NCBI GenBank assembly: GCA_003194525.1 | Contig: NBIV01000011.1 | Location: forward strand, 434,001-498,000 | Length of the DNA: 64,000 bases | Direction: 5' to 3' | Origin: Gracilariopsis chorda | Lineage: Eukaryota > Rhodophyta > Florideophyceae > Gracilariales > Gracilariaceae | In this document: piece by piece, positions 10,402-20,979 of the stretch | How positions within the stretch are numbered: position 1 is the stretch's first letter | Layout of the letters: each line of letters starts with the position of its first letter | Notes under the pieces: generated by a model | Seen by the model: the letters and a program-made list of their open reading frames with translations, nothing else | Told to the model about the DNA's origin: nothing | The model's database searches: none | Program-made: the position numbers and the translations under genes

Positions 10402-11669
10402 CTATACTTCTGCAATTTCCGAAAGCAAGTTATGCAGTGCTGTACCTAAGACCTCCCTCGAAAAGTATTGCTCAACTCGTCGACGGCCTTCTGCACCCAT
10501 TTCAATACTCTTCTGAGGATCACGGACCAATTCCAACACAGCGCGTCCAAACTCCTCTGCAGAGTCTTTGCACAAGAATCCAGACTTAAGATGATCCACG
10601 GTCTCCAGCGGACCCCCAGAGTTAACTGCGATAATTGGAACTCCCGCTCCCATAGCCTCCAAGGGCACAATTCCAAAATGTTCATTGGCAGGTGTGTAAA
10701 GAACAACAAGAGCTTCGCGAAACAAGGAACGCCGACGCTCATCTGAGACGTTCTTTAGCATCGTGACGCGGTCTTGCAGTTTGTGAAGTTTGACAAAATC
10801 TCTAATCTCTTCAAAGTAGTTGACATTCTCGGCAAGCCTGGTGTCATACCCGCCAGCTATGACGAGTCTAACGTTAGCATCATGTTGTGCTCGTAGGTAC
10901 GCCAATGTTTCAACTGCAAGTAGAACGTTCTTCTTTCTCTCATACCGATTAAGAGAAAGCAGCAGATTGGAGGGATTGCGGCCTGTTACGGCGTTTGGCA
11001 AAGACACGCATGGATAGATGAGACGGGGCTCGCTTAGGTTTGGGAAGGTGCTTGTAAAGGCGTTAGATGTGAAGCGTGAATTGCACGCCACACGAGTGGC
11101 ATGCCGAAGTGAGAAGGCCTCTAAAGCATCAACGAAAGTTCGGTATATCCGCTTCAACAAGGACTGTTGTGAATGTGGAGAGAGGCTTTGTGCTAGCAGC
11201 TTATCTGGATAGTGGCAATAGAATAATGATTTGGATCGAAACAAGGCAAGAACAAGAATTGGCAAGGATACGATATCTACCACGGCAACATCAAAGCGGC
11301 AGAACAGGCATGCGTATAAAGCAAGAATAGCGCATCGAAGCGAAGCAAGAGCGGCCTGTACACAAACAACAAAGTGTTCGGGAAAACAGCGGTTAACGAG
11401 CTGGCGGAGAGACGGGGATATGGGGCTCGAGGTTTGAAGAGGCGTACCTGGAAGCGTCCGAACAGCGAGCGCGGTATCAGTGGAGAGATGCATTCCACTC
11501 GGACTCGCGGCGAAGGATGTGCGACATCAGCGAAACAGCGGGAGGGGTCGAAATATTGGGTGAAAATGGTTGTCTGATGGCCCTTGTCTTGGAGAGATAT
11601 AGCAGCATCGACGATGAAACGCTCGGCACCTCCAATGCCGAGATCGGGGTGGATGAAGATGACGTGCAT
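10402..11669 (-). CDS. ALG2: ALG2 alpha-1,3/1,6-mannosyltransferase (one 47-nt intron)
   Basis: The 406-residue product adds the second and third mannoses to dolichol-linked GlcNAc2-Man on the cytosolic ER face during N-glycan precursor assembly. Exon 1 is 11669-11448 (74 codons, phase 0). The intron is 11447-11401, starting GTACGCC and ending GCCAG. Exon 2 is 11400-10402. Splicing joins GRFQ to LVNRCF and restores one frame that matches ALG2 end to end. Family hallmarks are the N-terminal HPDLGIGGAERFIVDAA, the LFYCHYPD segment, SLNRYERKKN (GT-B linker and donor lobe), GGYDTRLAENV, and the GT4 EX7E-type motif NEHFGIVPLEAMGAGVPI followed by AVNSGGPLETVDH. The hydrophobic segment near LASLRCAILALYACLF fits membrane association. 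Length is close to human and yeast ALG2. Confidence 0.95.
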
Positions 11670-12198
11670 GACGGAGAGAGGCTTGCTGCGGAAACATACA
11701 AGCGGTGCGTGAGAGGACGTGGCTAGTTGGGTGATCAGAAGTGGATCGAAACTTTGCTGTACGAAAATTGATTGTTATAGCCTTGATGCCGCACGTGATA
11801 GGGTATCTAACTAGAGGGTATAATCGAAATGGTGAGACAAATGCACATGGTGCGCCAAAAAGATACGCCAGTGCTCGATGTGCAAGAGAAAGCGAGCTCC
11901 GTACATAAGCGGTGTACAATCATTTACGACAATGTGGCTATCCTCAAGGTTACAATATTTGTCCAGCTGCTGTATAATCGAGTACTGAGCGGTCGTTGGT
12001 AGTCTCACCGCCCTATGGGTGATTACAAATAGGGACAAAGAAGACTACAGCCTGGGACTCGTAGCAATCCGACAAGCACTTGATGACCAAAATGACGTGC
12101 CGATTCGGCTCACTGGATTCTCATAAATCATACAAACGATACTTCCAAAACAAGTTAACTTATACAAAGAACAACAAGCGCCTTGACGGTATGCATGA
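11670..12198. other. Intergenic region between ALG2 5' end and an Hsp20 3' end
   Basis: No gene seen. It contains GGGTA-type motifs (near 11810) of the dispersed family reported separately. Confidence 0.5.
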
Positions 12199-12690
12199 TC
12201 ACAACTCAACTGAGATCTTCCTGGGTTCATGTCTCTGTATGACAGGGATGCGAAGCGCAAGCACGCCGTCTCGATACTCACTGACAGCGATGTTGGGAAT
12301 ATCAGCATCATGCCCCAACCTGAGCTCCAGGTCGTAGTTGACCATTTCGCGTTTCTCTTCCTCCGTTCTGACGAAAGACTTTTCGAAGCGCTTGGCGGCA
12401 ATGGCGAGGTGATGACCGTGTACTTCGATGTTGATGTCGTTCTTTTCGACGCCGGGTATCTCGACGTACAAATAACCCTCCGTCTTGTCTGACTCAAAGT
12501 AGTAGTTGGGCTCTACAACCGGAGTGGAAGCCTCCTCTTCCTTCTCCACAGCGCGCCGGCGCCATAAGTGGTGGCCGTGGCCGTGGCCGTGGCCGGGGCC
12601 GTGATGGCCGTGATGGCCATGATGGCCATGTCCATGGCCCCAGAAAAGAGGCAGCGGGGCAGCTAAAGTGTGCGCGATGTTTGGGAACAT
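12199..12690 (-). CDS. Small heat-shock protein (Hsp20) with His/Gly-rich N-terminus
   Basis: A 163-residue ATP-independent holdase chaperone. The alpha-crystallin domain covers about residues 62-155 (YLYVEIPGVEKNDINIEVHG, later DGVLALRIPV), followed by a short tail (PRKISVEL) that lacks a clear IxI motif. Residues 18-42 are almost purely His and Gly, encoded by GGCCGTG/GGCCATG tandem repeats at about 12565-12640. This is unusual for Hsp20 and suggests metal binding. It is transcribed divergently from the Hsp20 gene at 13365. A weak TATA-like TTATATCC lies about 50 nt upstream of the ATG. Confidence 0.93.
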   Translation of the reverse strand: MFPNIAHTLAAPLPLFWGHGHGHHGHHGHHGPGHGHGHGHHLWRRRAVEKEEEASTPVVEPNYYFESDKTEGYLYVEIPGVEKNDINIEVHGHHLAIAAKRFEKSFVRTEEEKREMVNYDLELRLGHDADIPNIAVSEYRDGVLALRIPVIQRHEPRKISVEL

Positions 12691-13364
12691 GAGAACGTTA
12701 AGCAGCGAAGGCGATGAAGGACGCGTGACTGGGATGGATATAACGGCGGGTGCGTGCGAACGGTAGGAACGGGTTGTGAAATGAGGAGTGTTTCAGGCGG
12801 TGCGGTGCGGACAGCTGACGTATGTACGAAGTTCGTAGGTGCACCACGACGTCAAAGATCATTTCAGCGGTTGCACACAAAGTGCAGAGCGTTGCGGGGG
12901 CCGTTGGCGGCGACGGAATGGAAGCCGCCGCCAACCGCATGCGCGCACGTTGGGAGATGCGCTCAGATTTTTTTTTGTTTCGGCCGCAGTCAGGTGGAAC
13001 CAATCGCGGACGGCCAAGTGGAGAGCGCCCATGTCTGTTCGAACTTCCAACTGGTGAAGCTTCGGGAAGCGCCGACAATGATCGCTTGCCCTCCAGCACG
13101 CGAGCCGCCCCCTTCTCCGATGCTTCTACCGACGTCTGGGCGCCTCTGCATCTTCCTCGCCATCCTTTCTGTGCCTCCGTGACCCCGTTTCTCACTTGCC
13201 CACATGCCACCATCATCTCTCCCTCCTCTTCGCTCACAGCCTCTATAAGAGCGCTGCCTCTCTCACCCTCTCCCGTCTCAACCTCTCTCTACCCACTTCT
13301 CTACCCACTACTCTACACACTTCAACTCTTCTCAAGATCATTGTTATAACCAACTCAATTCATA
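12691..13364. promoter_or_regulatory. Divergent Hsp20 promoter region
   Basis: The 674-bp region separates two head-to-head Hsp20 genes. It holds a perfect three-unit heat-shock element, GAAgcTTCggGAA, at 13056-13068. A TATA box (TATAAGA, 13244-13250) lies 121 nt before the plus-strand ATG, followed by a CT-rich leader. The shared element could drive both genes. Open frames across this region have no coding merit. Confidence 0.6.
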
Positions 13365-13874
13365 ATGGCCGTATTTTGCGCATCCCGCTTCGCTCCGTAC
13401 ACTTTCTTCCTCGACACCGAGAATTCCGCCAAGTCCCGTAACGCGGCCACTCCCACTTACGAGTCTCGCACCGCCGAATACTCACAACAAATTACCGATT
13501 CCGAAACATTTTTGCAAGTCGATCTCCCCGGTGTGGACAAGAGCAATGTCTCCGTCGAAGTACATGGACAACGGATGACAGTCACTGGAAAGAGATACCG
13601 ACCCACTGTTTCCACCTCCGAACAAGTCCAACCAACTGAACCGCCGAGCCCCACCAAGAAGCCCAAAACGGACCCCAGCAACGACGCAGAGTCGGCTTCG
13701 AAGGAACAGGCCAAACACGAAGGCAAGCCTGTCGTTGTGTATAAGCGAACTTTTGTTCTTGCGCGTAACATTGATACGGACGCTGTGAGGGCTCAACACT
13801 TTACGAACGGTGTGCTTAGCCTCGTTTTGCCGACGAAGAAGGGCAGCGCGCCACGGAAGATTCTTGTTCAGTAG
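13365..13874 (+). CDS. Small heat-shock protein (Hsp20)
   Basis: A 169-residue alpha-crystallin-domain chaperone. The core is at about residues 43-163: TFLQVDLPGVDKSNVSVEVH (beta strands 2-4), MTVTGKRYRP, then a 45-residue Pro/Lys/Ser/Glu-rich insertion where other Hsp20s have a short loop, then VVYKRTFVLARNIDTDAV and NGVLSLVLPTKK. The tail PRKILVQ carries an I-x-V motif usable for oligomer docking. The start ATG is the first after the TATA and leader. The insertion between the two halves of the domain recurs in the paralogues at 20168, 26788 and 28835. Confidence 0.95.
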   Translation: MAVFCASRFAPYTFFLDTENSAKSRNAATPTYESRTAEYSQQITDSETFLQVDLPGVDKSNVSVEVHGQRMTVTGKRYRPTVSTSEQVQPTEPPSPTKKPKTDPSNDAESASKEQAKHEGKPVVVYKRTFVLARNIDTDAVRAQHFTNGVLSLVLPTKKGSAPRKILVQ

Positions 13875-14668
13875 ATATATCCTGCGCATCGGATGTCACC
13901 ATACCGCTTTGCATGGATAGGCAGCTTTCAGACAACGAAAGCTTGTTGTAAGCCAAACGTTTTTGTAAACTAATGCATTGAACTCCCCCTCTTGTACATG
14001 ATTCCTACACTTTCTCGTCTTGTTTCGTACTTTTCCCGTCGTGCTCCTACTTCTAAAGATCCCACGATCTTGAGACTCCTCTCAAGTATCGCTGCGTTCC
14101 AAACATACCGTTCTACAAGCTATATTTGAGCTCTCCTCAATCGATTCGTGGAATATGTTCCGGTCCAGAGTCATGACACCTCAAAACCAATGACTTTGCT
14201 TCCCAACTCCAAGCACTTTTTAACTTTCGTCCTAGCTGTAGTTCGTGGTTGGAACTGCGTTTGGGACTTGGGAATTTGCAAGAAATGCCTCTCTAGCCTC
14301 TCTTCCTAAGGCGGAGGATACAGCGCAAACGCAAAACACACTTTTATGAAGCGATTACGACAACCTTCAATTGCTCATGTAGTTTGCCTTATCTATCTGT
14401 CTAACTAATGAAATAAGCGTAGCATTGATGGGCCCTTAAGTGTGCGCCCACAACTTCAGAACGAGGCCCATTTCGCAGTAATTCACGACTCGAATCCAAT
14501 CGGGCATGCAAGTCTTCGCATCGACAATTCTCGTCTGCTAAGTTCAGTACCATTTTGGAAGCCACAAAACAACATAAGCTCATACACGTAGAAGTGAACA
14601 AACGATGATCGGGTGAAAATATAGAAGCAAGCCCTGAACCAGCAAGCATAGGCATATTATGCAAGTGA
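13875..14668. other. Convergent intergenic region, no gene seen
   Basis: Lies between the 3' ends of two Hsp20 genes. No coding frame or RNA gene was recognised. Confidence 0.5.
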
Positions 14669-15106
14669 TTAAGAATGCACCGGAACTTTTCTAACCTTCT
14701 CAGCTTCCTTTGCCTTGTATGGAACGAAGATCCGCAGCACACCGAGGCCCGGATAGTCAGCCCTGATTTCGTCCATGTTCACCCTGTCACTGAGACGGGC
14801 CTTAAAACTATAAGTTGCTCTTGCTTTCTCTTTGCCTTTATCCGTCGTGCCATGATCAAATCGCTTTGCTTTAACGGTCAAAGTATGACCTCGCGTTTCC
14901 ACGTGGATGTCATCCTTTTCAACACCCGGTAGCTCTATCTCGATAAATGCTTTTCCGTCCTTGCTCTTGTACGAGTAACTGGGATACAAGAATCCAACGT
15001 GACGAGAACCGTATTGTGCTGAAAGAGGCGGCACCCGAAACAGCGAATGAAGTAGCGAAAGATCATCGCAAAAGGGCCAGAAGTAGTCGTACGCCGAGAC
15101 TCGCAT
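14669..15106 (-). CDS. Small heat-shock protein (Hsp20), divergent copy
   Basis: A 145-residue Hsp20. The alpha-crystallin domain has KAFIEIELPGVEKDDIHVET, LTVKAKRF and a short linker in place of the long insertion of its neighbours, then TYSFKARLSDRVNMDEI. The canonical A-x-x-x-n-GVL motif appears as DYPGLGVLRIFVP, so the Asn-Gly before VL is altered to Gly-Leu-Gly. The C-terminus RKVPVHS has a V-x-V element. Upstream I see no clear TATA or heat-shock element, so it may be regulated differently from the other copies. Confidence 0.9.
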   Translation of the reverse strand: MRVSAYDYFWPFCDDLSLLHSLFRVPPLSAQYGSRHVGFLYPSYSYKSKDGKAFIEIELPGVEKDDIHVETRGHTLTVKAKRFDHGTTDKGKEKARATYSFKARLSDRVNMDEIRADYPGLGVLRIFVPYKAKEAEKVRKVPVHS

Positions 15107-16027
15107 CGCTGGCTTGGTCGGCTCTTACAATTTGCTCTATTATCCTTGCTGCCGATGTACGGGAAATGTGACAATGTTTCTATACGGTGAGCACCAGTTC
15201 TGACGGACGTGGAGGTAATTCAACCGGCTCGTTGGGTCCGGGTAGGAAACGTTTGATGCTAACCCTTACCCTATTCTTGACACAGCTTTGTCAGGTGTCA
15301 AAACTCCATCGTACAGTGAAAGTTACGCATGGAACCTTCCCTATGCCAGCTCGAAGCAGTCGTTGCACAGCAACACAATAGATACCCAAACCCGCATAGT
15401 GACCGAAATAACCGATTCCGGCTCCCTCTGGTCCAAAAACAATCTGTACACGTATATGCAGATAGCAGAGAAAATGAAGCTCGTCTCGTGACTCTTCAAA
15501 GTCAGAAGTTCTGACATTGCTGGATTCCTCACAGACCTTGGTCAAAGTTATCACCTGGAAGAACTCGTTCGAGCAGGTTTGCCTCCTGCGTCTATCACAA
15601 TGCGATAGCTGCGGACTTCTTCCACAACACCTATTCGTCAACTAATGTCAGGGTTAAAGGTTACAGCCGGGATGGGCACCAAAAGCACTGCAGCTGACAG
15701 AATCCGCAACTTCAAGTTTGTTGTCAACGCGACACCAAAATTGAGAAATGTGAGTAGGCTTACAACATCATGCCATGATGGCTGGCCTAGCTAGACTACC
15801 CTTTCAGTTGGAACTTCGAGGAGGCGTTACAAGGGTACAGTGCAAAAGATCGCGACGCAGCTTCGGCGAGAGAAGCACGTATCTTGCTTCCTTCCTGATC
15901 TTCTCAGCCTTAAAACCCACTGCTCGTTCGCAAAGCGAGTGCACCGTGAAGAACAACCATCCCCGTTTCGCTTCGTAATTCGCTCCCCACAACTCTTCGT
16001 GACGACCAAGCACAGTTAAACCCAAGC
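15107..16027. other. Intergenic region, no gene seen
   Basis: Contains a GGGTAGG / AACCCTTACCC motif pair near 15240-15275 from the dispersed TACCC family. No coding frame is supported. Confidence 0.5.
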
Positions 16028-16645
16028 ATGATTGCAGCAACCCCGTTTCTTTTGTTGTGTCTATTCCCCGTAATCTTCATTGATCCTGTTGATGCTACAA
16101 TAACCCCACCGCGATGCAATGGCACTCTCCCGGCCCCAATCCCAGAAACCTCTATAGGAAAGGTATTCAGTTGGTTGGACGACTGTTATCGCCCGGCCTC
16201 CACCGAAACCCTTAAGGTTCACCGCAAGGCATTCCTTTACCAGCCTTTGCAACCCACACTTCGTACTTCAGGTTGTTTCGAGAAGTATGTGATGCACTTC
16301 CAGAAACCACCCACCCCACCGTACATTGCATATTTCCCGGCCTTTTCGCCTCCCTTGGTGAATGTGTCTACTAGTGAGGACGTCATAGCGTATTGCAAGG
16401 CCGAAGAGAACAAGCGGCGTGAGTTATTCTTCGTCGATGGCTCTGGCCCCAGTCGAGATCGTTTCATCGCAGCTGTACGTTTGATGGCCGAAAGAGTTCC
16501 GATTATTCGAGACTTTGGATGCTTTCAGGACGATCAAGGGTTTATCAGACAGTTCCCAGGTCGTTCGTTTGATAATGTAGATGCAAATCCCATTATCACA
16601 TACCTTCATCATATCGCCTTCACGCACGGTTTCTGTATAGCGTAA
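16028..16645 (+). CDS. Small secreted orphan protein
   Basis: A 205-residue protein. The N-terminus (MIAATPFLLLCLFPVIFIDPVDA, cleavage probably after residue 23) is a clear signal peptide. The mature chain has seven Cys and no further membrane segment, fitting a secreted or lumenal disulphide-bonded protein. No family is recognised. It lies upstream of, and convergent with, another secretory orphan (17275-18999). Confidence 0.7.
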   Translation: MIAATPFLLLCLFPVIFIDPVDATITPPRCNGTLPAPIPETSIGKVFSWLDDCYRPASTETLKVHRKAFLYQPLQPTLRTSGCFEKYVMHFQKPPTPPYIAYFPAFSPPLVNVSTSEDVIAYCKAEENKRRELFFVDGSGPSRDRFIAAVRLMAERVPIIRDFGCFQDDQGFIRQFPGRSFDNVDANPIITYLHHIAFTHGFCIA

Positions 16646-17274
16646 GCAAGACACAGAAGTCCATGTCTCATGCAGTTTGCAGTTTCGCTATCCTAAGTTT
16701 CTCCTCCGAGGATTAACCGGCTTTGTACGAAGGGTGACTGCGATTGCTGAGACAACTTCGATTCAGGCGGTACCAAACCTGGGTAAGGGTATCTTTGTAT
16801 CACTAGCTGAGTGTAGTACGTTGTGTGAAACGTAACAGAATAAACATTTCGCTGCGACGTCATGGGCCGTTTGTAACAAGCTCAAGGTTATCGCGTTTAA
16901 CGATCTGACAGAGAGAAGTCTTGGCGCGATCTCAGCCATCCAGTTCGTAGATCATTTAGACCCCAGTTCAAAGGAGCTGTATCCAGACCAATAACTGGAT
17001 ACTGGAATTGCGGCAAACTATTGTGGGTAGTCCGGAATGGAATGTATGTCAACCAGTTGTCACAAATGGCCGTCTCACGCGGGCATGGACCCTTTGTCAT
17101 TCACAGCATTAAGAAATGACCATGTGTCTCTTAGCTAGCCCATTTTGTCATGAGCTGTTAACATGTGCTTCTGACGAGATCAGGTGTTACGGGTGTGTCT
17201 AGTTTCCGCAGGAATACAGAAAACATTCATTTCCGTGGCCAGAAACTCTTCTGGCTAACGTAGAAGAGTGAGAA
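16646..17274. other. Convergent intergenic region, no gene seen
   Basis: Nothing coding seen. A GGTACC and a GGGTAAGGGTATC motif occur near 16770-16795. Confidence 0.5.
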
Positions 17275-18999
17275 TCAAACATTACCATCTCTCCCATCTC
17301 CACCAAAGCTTTCCTTGCCTTCATTTTGATAACGCTCAGCGCTTGAGGCGCCATCCTTCCCTACACCGGCGCAAGCATTCAAAATATCAGTTTCTTCCAA
17401 GTCGCACTCTCTTGATCTTTCAGAAGTGCTCGCCTCACTATGGAAGCCATCGTTCGTTGATGAGTGTATATGGTCCGATATCCATTTCAGAGTTGACCTA
17501 ATCCATCCACTTCCTGATTCTTGAGTGTCTTCACCTTCACTTGCGGTGTCCTTGTCAGCTCCAAGCCTTTCGCTCTCAAATGACGCAATTGAGTATCGCT
17601 CCCATATCTCAGCGAATCCGGTTCCTAATAGACCCTCCGCCGTACTATCAAACATCGCTCTGCCAAATGGTCCTGCTACTGGCAATTCAGAGTTTCCACG
17701 TCTTTTCTGCATGTATTTCATAGCTTGCACTTCAAGCAAAACTCCAGTGACAATTGCGGCAAGCGCTATAATGACGAATGCCAAGCCGATATACTTGAAT
17801 TTGGCCGTCCCTCTGCATTCTGCGACCCACACCTGAAGGTCAGCAAGTTTTTCATCTCCCGCGTAGTATGCGACAAGAGAATTGTGGGACTGTGTTGTAC
17901 TCAAAAGCTCAATTCCTTTTATGAGAAAAGGGATTACGGCGACCACATCCGTGAAGATGACGTATAGCACAGTTCCCAGTGCACCGAGTTCTGCAACGAA
18001 TGCCACGGGAATCAAGCTCATAAACATGGGAAGCGCCAAAAGGGCTACGTTGGAAGGAACGATGGAATCCTCTGCCAGATCAATCTCAATCGTATTCTGT
18101 TCAGTCGCTTTTCGAATAGCCGGGTTGTCATCGTCCTGCATTTCGCCATGCCAAGAAATCCATGCTCTCGCACCCCACTCGGTTAGGAGAGTTGTACCTT
18201 CCATAAGCTGTTTGTCAACATGGTTTGGGTGAATCACCTTTATGCTTTCAGAATAATCATCTCTGATCCACTCGTTCACGAATTGCCGCTTTCGGTCTTC
18301 GACGTACTTATTCACATGATGATTTGTCATAACCGCACGAAGGAAGTAGCTACTGTTTTTCCGATAAGCAGAGAATGATTCCATTCTACAGGTCTGCGAT
18401 TGATCGGCTATTCTCCAATCGCGAAGTGGAAACGACTGTGCCCAATTATCCCATCTTTTCAGCTGCCGTGACTCCGAAATGTTACTAATCGCTTCATATA
18501 AGGCCTGCACCCCAGTACCTATTACACCCATCGAGGTTTTAACTTCATGTTGTGACAAAAGTCCTCCTTTTACGGCATCGGCGCCGCTGAGCTGACTGTG
18601 GCATGAGCTCGATAAGTCACCTATTTGCAGGTACCGAGCTTGGATGCGGGCAGTGTAAACCCAGGCTGTGTCCTTCTCTTGAAGATTACACATACTAAGG
18701 CCGCTTTCTCTGAGTTGATCAATTCCATTCACGATGTTTTTCATCAAACGAATCATAGGGTCTACTCTATGTTGCCATTCAGTGTGGTTCCGGAGCACTT
18801 TGGCAGTGGGCGCGTCTTTGGAGATCAGAAAACGACGGTTGACTTGATTATCTTGATCGATTATAAACGGCTGTCTTAGACACTTTTCATCATCAACTGC
18901 ATTCGCACAGTGAAGTGTACATATTGCCGCCAGAAAGAGAAGCGCAAACAGACGGAAGTTGGCTTTCTTCGGGGTTCTGGATATGAGTTTGATGGCCAT
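17275..18999 (-). CDS. Orphan multi-pass membrane protein with large lumenal domain
   Basis: A 574-residue protein. Residues 1-34 form a signal peptide ending CANA. A roughly 280-residue Cys-containing outer domain follows, with several N-x-S/T sites (NHT, NIS, NSS). Three hydrophobic segments lie at about 318-340, 343-365 and 401-424 (FVIIALAAIVTGVLLEV). The C-terminal 140 residues are acidic and Ser-rich, most likely cytosolic. The layout resembles a receptor- or channel-like orphan, but no family motif is visible and I assign no function. Confidence 0.75.
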   Translation of the reverse strand: MAIKLISRTPKKANFRLFALLFLAAICTLHCANAVDDEKCLRQPFIIDQDNQVNRRFLISKDAPTAKVLRNHTEWQHRVDPMIRLMKNIVNGIDQLRESGLSMCNLQEKDTAWVYTARIQARYLQIGDLSSSCHSQLSGADAVKGGLLSQHEVKTSMGVIGTGVQALYEAISNISESRQLKRWDNWAQSFPLRDWRIADQSQTCRMESFSAYRKNSSYFLRAVMTNHHVNKYVEDRKRQFVNEWIRDDYSESIKVIHPNHVDKQLMEGTTLLTEWGARAWISWHGEMQDDDNPAIRKATEQNTIEIDLAEDSIVPSNVALLALPMFMSLIPVAFVAELGALGTVLYVIFTDVVAVIPFLIKGIELLSTTQSHNSLVAYYAGDEKLADLQVWVAECRGTAKFKYIGLAFVIIALAAIVTGVLLEVQAMKYMQKRRGNSELPVAGPFGRAMFDSTAEGLLGTGFAEIWERYSIASFESERLGADKDTASEGEDTQESGSGWIRSTLKWISDHIHSSTNDGFHSEASTSERSRECDLEETDILNACAGVGKDGASSAERYQNEGKESFGGDGRDGNV

Positions 19000-20167
19000 T
19001 TTCTCAGAACAAGAGATTGACCGACATTTTGTCCTGATTAGTGAGATAAACCCGTTCGAGAAGCAGTTGTGAAGCTTGTGCTTTGTGCAATGGAACTCTC
19101 AAGATACTATGAATTGCAGATAGGTACAGAATTGGCGATTCTCTGAGAAAAGACTGCGTAGATTCGGGAAAGACGGTACAGTGGTTGAGGCGAGATGTGT
19201 ACGCGGAGCAGGAACTGTTCTCAGAACTTCTTGTCAATGCAGTGGGCGGTTACATCATATGATGATGTTCACTGCAGTGTCTGGGGTGGGTTGACAGCAA
19301 GAGTGCAACAGAGACCTCTAGCATATCCAAACAGGGTATGTCCCAACATGAAAATTGACTGCATATGTGACCGATTTGTAACCATGGTAACGAGGACTCC
19401 GCACGCTGAAAATGGAGCAATGGGAACAACGGTAACAATGGTAGCAGGGGTTGAAAACGATTAACTTGCTCGAGTTGGATAGGGATACTCTGCTCGGTTG
19501 TGAGGCTTGGTGCCATAATGGTTCTTTGCGAATGCGAATGCGATACCGATGCGTACGAAGCGCTCCTCTACCCAGAACCAGGCAACAAGCAGAAAAACAT
19601 AACGTATAAATGGTTACCACAGAGACGCAGTGGTTCAGAATGGGCTCCGGCTCCTTCAAGTCGGGCATCAGCGATGCAAAGCTAGCTACAGTTTGCATTT
19701 GCCTTGAGTGGCCTCCACCGTTGGTAACAACGACACTCAGGGTTGTTCATGCCAGTGTTGCATTCGAGTGTACTCTTGTGCTAGATGTTCCGCACGTTTC
19801 GTTTTTCAGTTCTGTAGTGAAAGAAGAATTCGGACACATTCACAACTGAGAAAGCATTGTTAAAGCTTCAAACTACAAACTAGGTGTAGAACGGAGATTT
19901 TACAGTAGCTGAGTCCACCGTAGATATTGGAAATACATCTTCCGCCTATGATGCCACGGGGACAAAGAGTACCCTCTTTGTATAAGAGTTGAACTTCAAA
20001 CCGAAATGCCAATGAGACTACAAACGTAGCTCTAGAACCATTAAGAGGGAAGCATGAAAGCAATTAATGTTTACAATGAATTGTTTGCTAGCTGCACTAT
20101 CATCTCCTACGTACTTTTTTCGCAGGTGACGCGCCTAAGCTGTAATCTGTCTTGATGTGGTCAGTAA
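19000..20167. other. Intergenic region, no gene seen
   Basis: About 1.2 kb without a supported gene. A short imperfect repeat of GGTAAC/CATGGTAAC occurs at about 19376-19446. Confidence 0.45.
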
Positions 20168-20671
20168 TTATTGATCAGTAATCGCAATCCTTCGAGCAGA
20201 ATCTATCTTCTTCAGTGGGAGAATCATGTTCAAAATTCCATGATTGTACTCTGCTTTGATACCTTCGTCGTCAACATTGGTGCTGATCCTCACCTGCAAC
20301 TTGTACAAGCGACTCATCTGTGATAACTCAGCCTTCTGTGCTTCATGTGCTTCATTTTCTTCTGTACTCTGTTCAGATTCTTTAGAAGACGGCTGAGCGT
20401 GGGATAGCCTGAGGCGACGTGCAGTAATAGTGAGTTTTCCGGAGTTCATTTCGACGTCGATATGTTCCTTAGCCACACCGGGAAGTTCCACTTGAAGAGT
20501 AATTTTGTCATTGTTCCTTTGATATTCGTAGTTTGGGACTTGAATTGTTGTTCTATCGGTAATAGGATAAGCATTTACCACTCGATCAGCGAGTCGAAGA
20601 AGTGGGCGCATATCGCTGTCAAAGGACGGTAGCGGGAAGAAGGGGTCGAAGACACCATCTGAAAGAGCCAT
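20168..20671 (-). CDS. Small heat-shock protein (Hsp20), subfamily A copy 1
   Basis: A 167-residue Hsp20. It opens MALSDGVFDPFFPLPSFDSD, which is nearly shared with the copies at 26788 and 28835, so these three form one recent subfamily. The domain includes YQRNNDKITLQVELPGVAKE, VEMNSGKLTITARR, a Ser/Glu-rich insertion of about 35 residues, then YKLQVRISTNVDDEGIKAEY and NHGILNMILPLKK. The tail is RRIAITDQ (I-x-I motif). Conservation of all core motifs says it is functional. Confidence 0.95.
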   Translation of the reverse strand: MALSDGVFDPFFPLPSFDSDMRPLLRLADRVVNAYPITDRTTIQVPNYEYQRNNDKITLQVELPGVAKEHIDVEMNSGKLTITARRLRLSHAQPSSKESEQSTEENEAHEAQKAELSQMSRLYKLQVRISTNVDDEGIKAEYNHGILNMILPLKKIDSARRIAITDQ

Positions 20672-20790
20672 TTGATGAGTTACGTATGGATGAGCAATTG
20701 ATCGTTTTGAGAGATGTGTACTGTGTGGAAGTGGAGTTATGTTTTTGAGTTGGTCGAAGTAGGTCTGCAGAGAACGGAATGGGGGTTGGA

Positions 20791-20979
20791 CTTTTATAGA
20801 CTTGAAGGAAAGAGATTGGTGCGCATCGTTTCTCCTTGCCTGTGGCTGTACGTGAGAAGTGCACAGGACTAGAAAGAACTGGAGAAATCTGAAAGTAACT
20901 CTACCTAGAACTGCACTAGAAGAGCATATGGAACTTTGGCGGCTTCTTGGAGAATGATCTCAAAAGTTCTAGACTCTTG
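20791..20979 (-). promoter_or_regulatory. TATA box and heat-shock-type element of the 20168 Hsp20 gene
   Basis: On the minus strand TATAAAAG lies at 20798-20791, about 120 nt before the ATG. Further upstream, 20967-20979 reads TTCtaGACtcTTG, a three-unit heat-shock-type element with two imperfect units. Confidence 0.5.
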
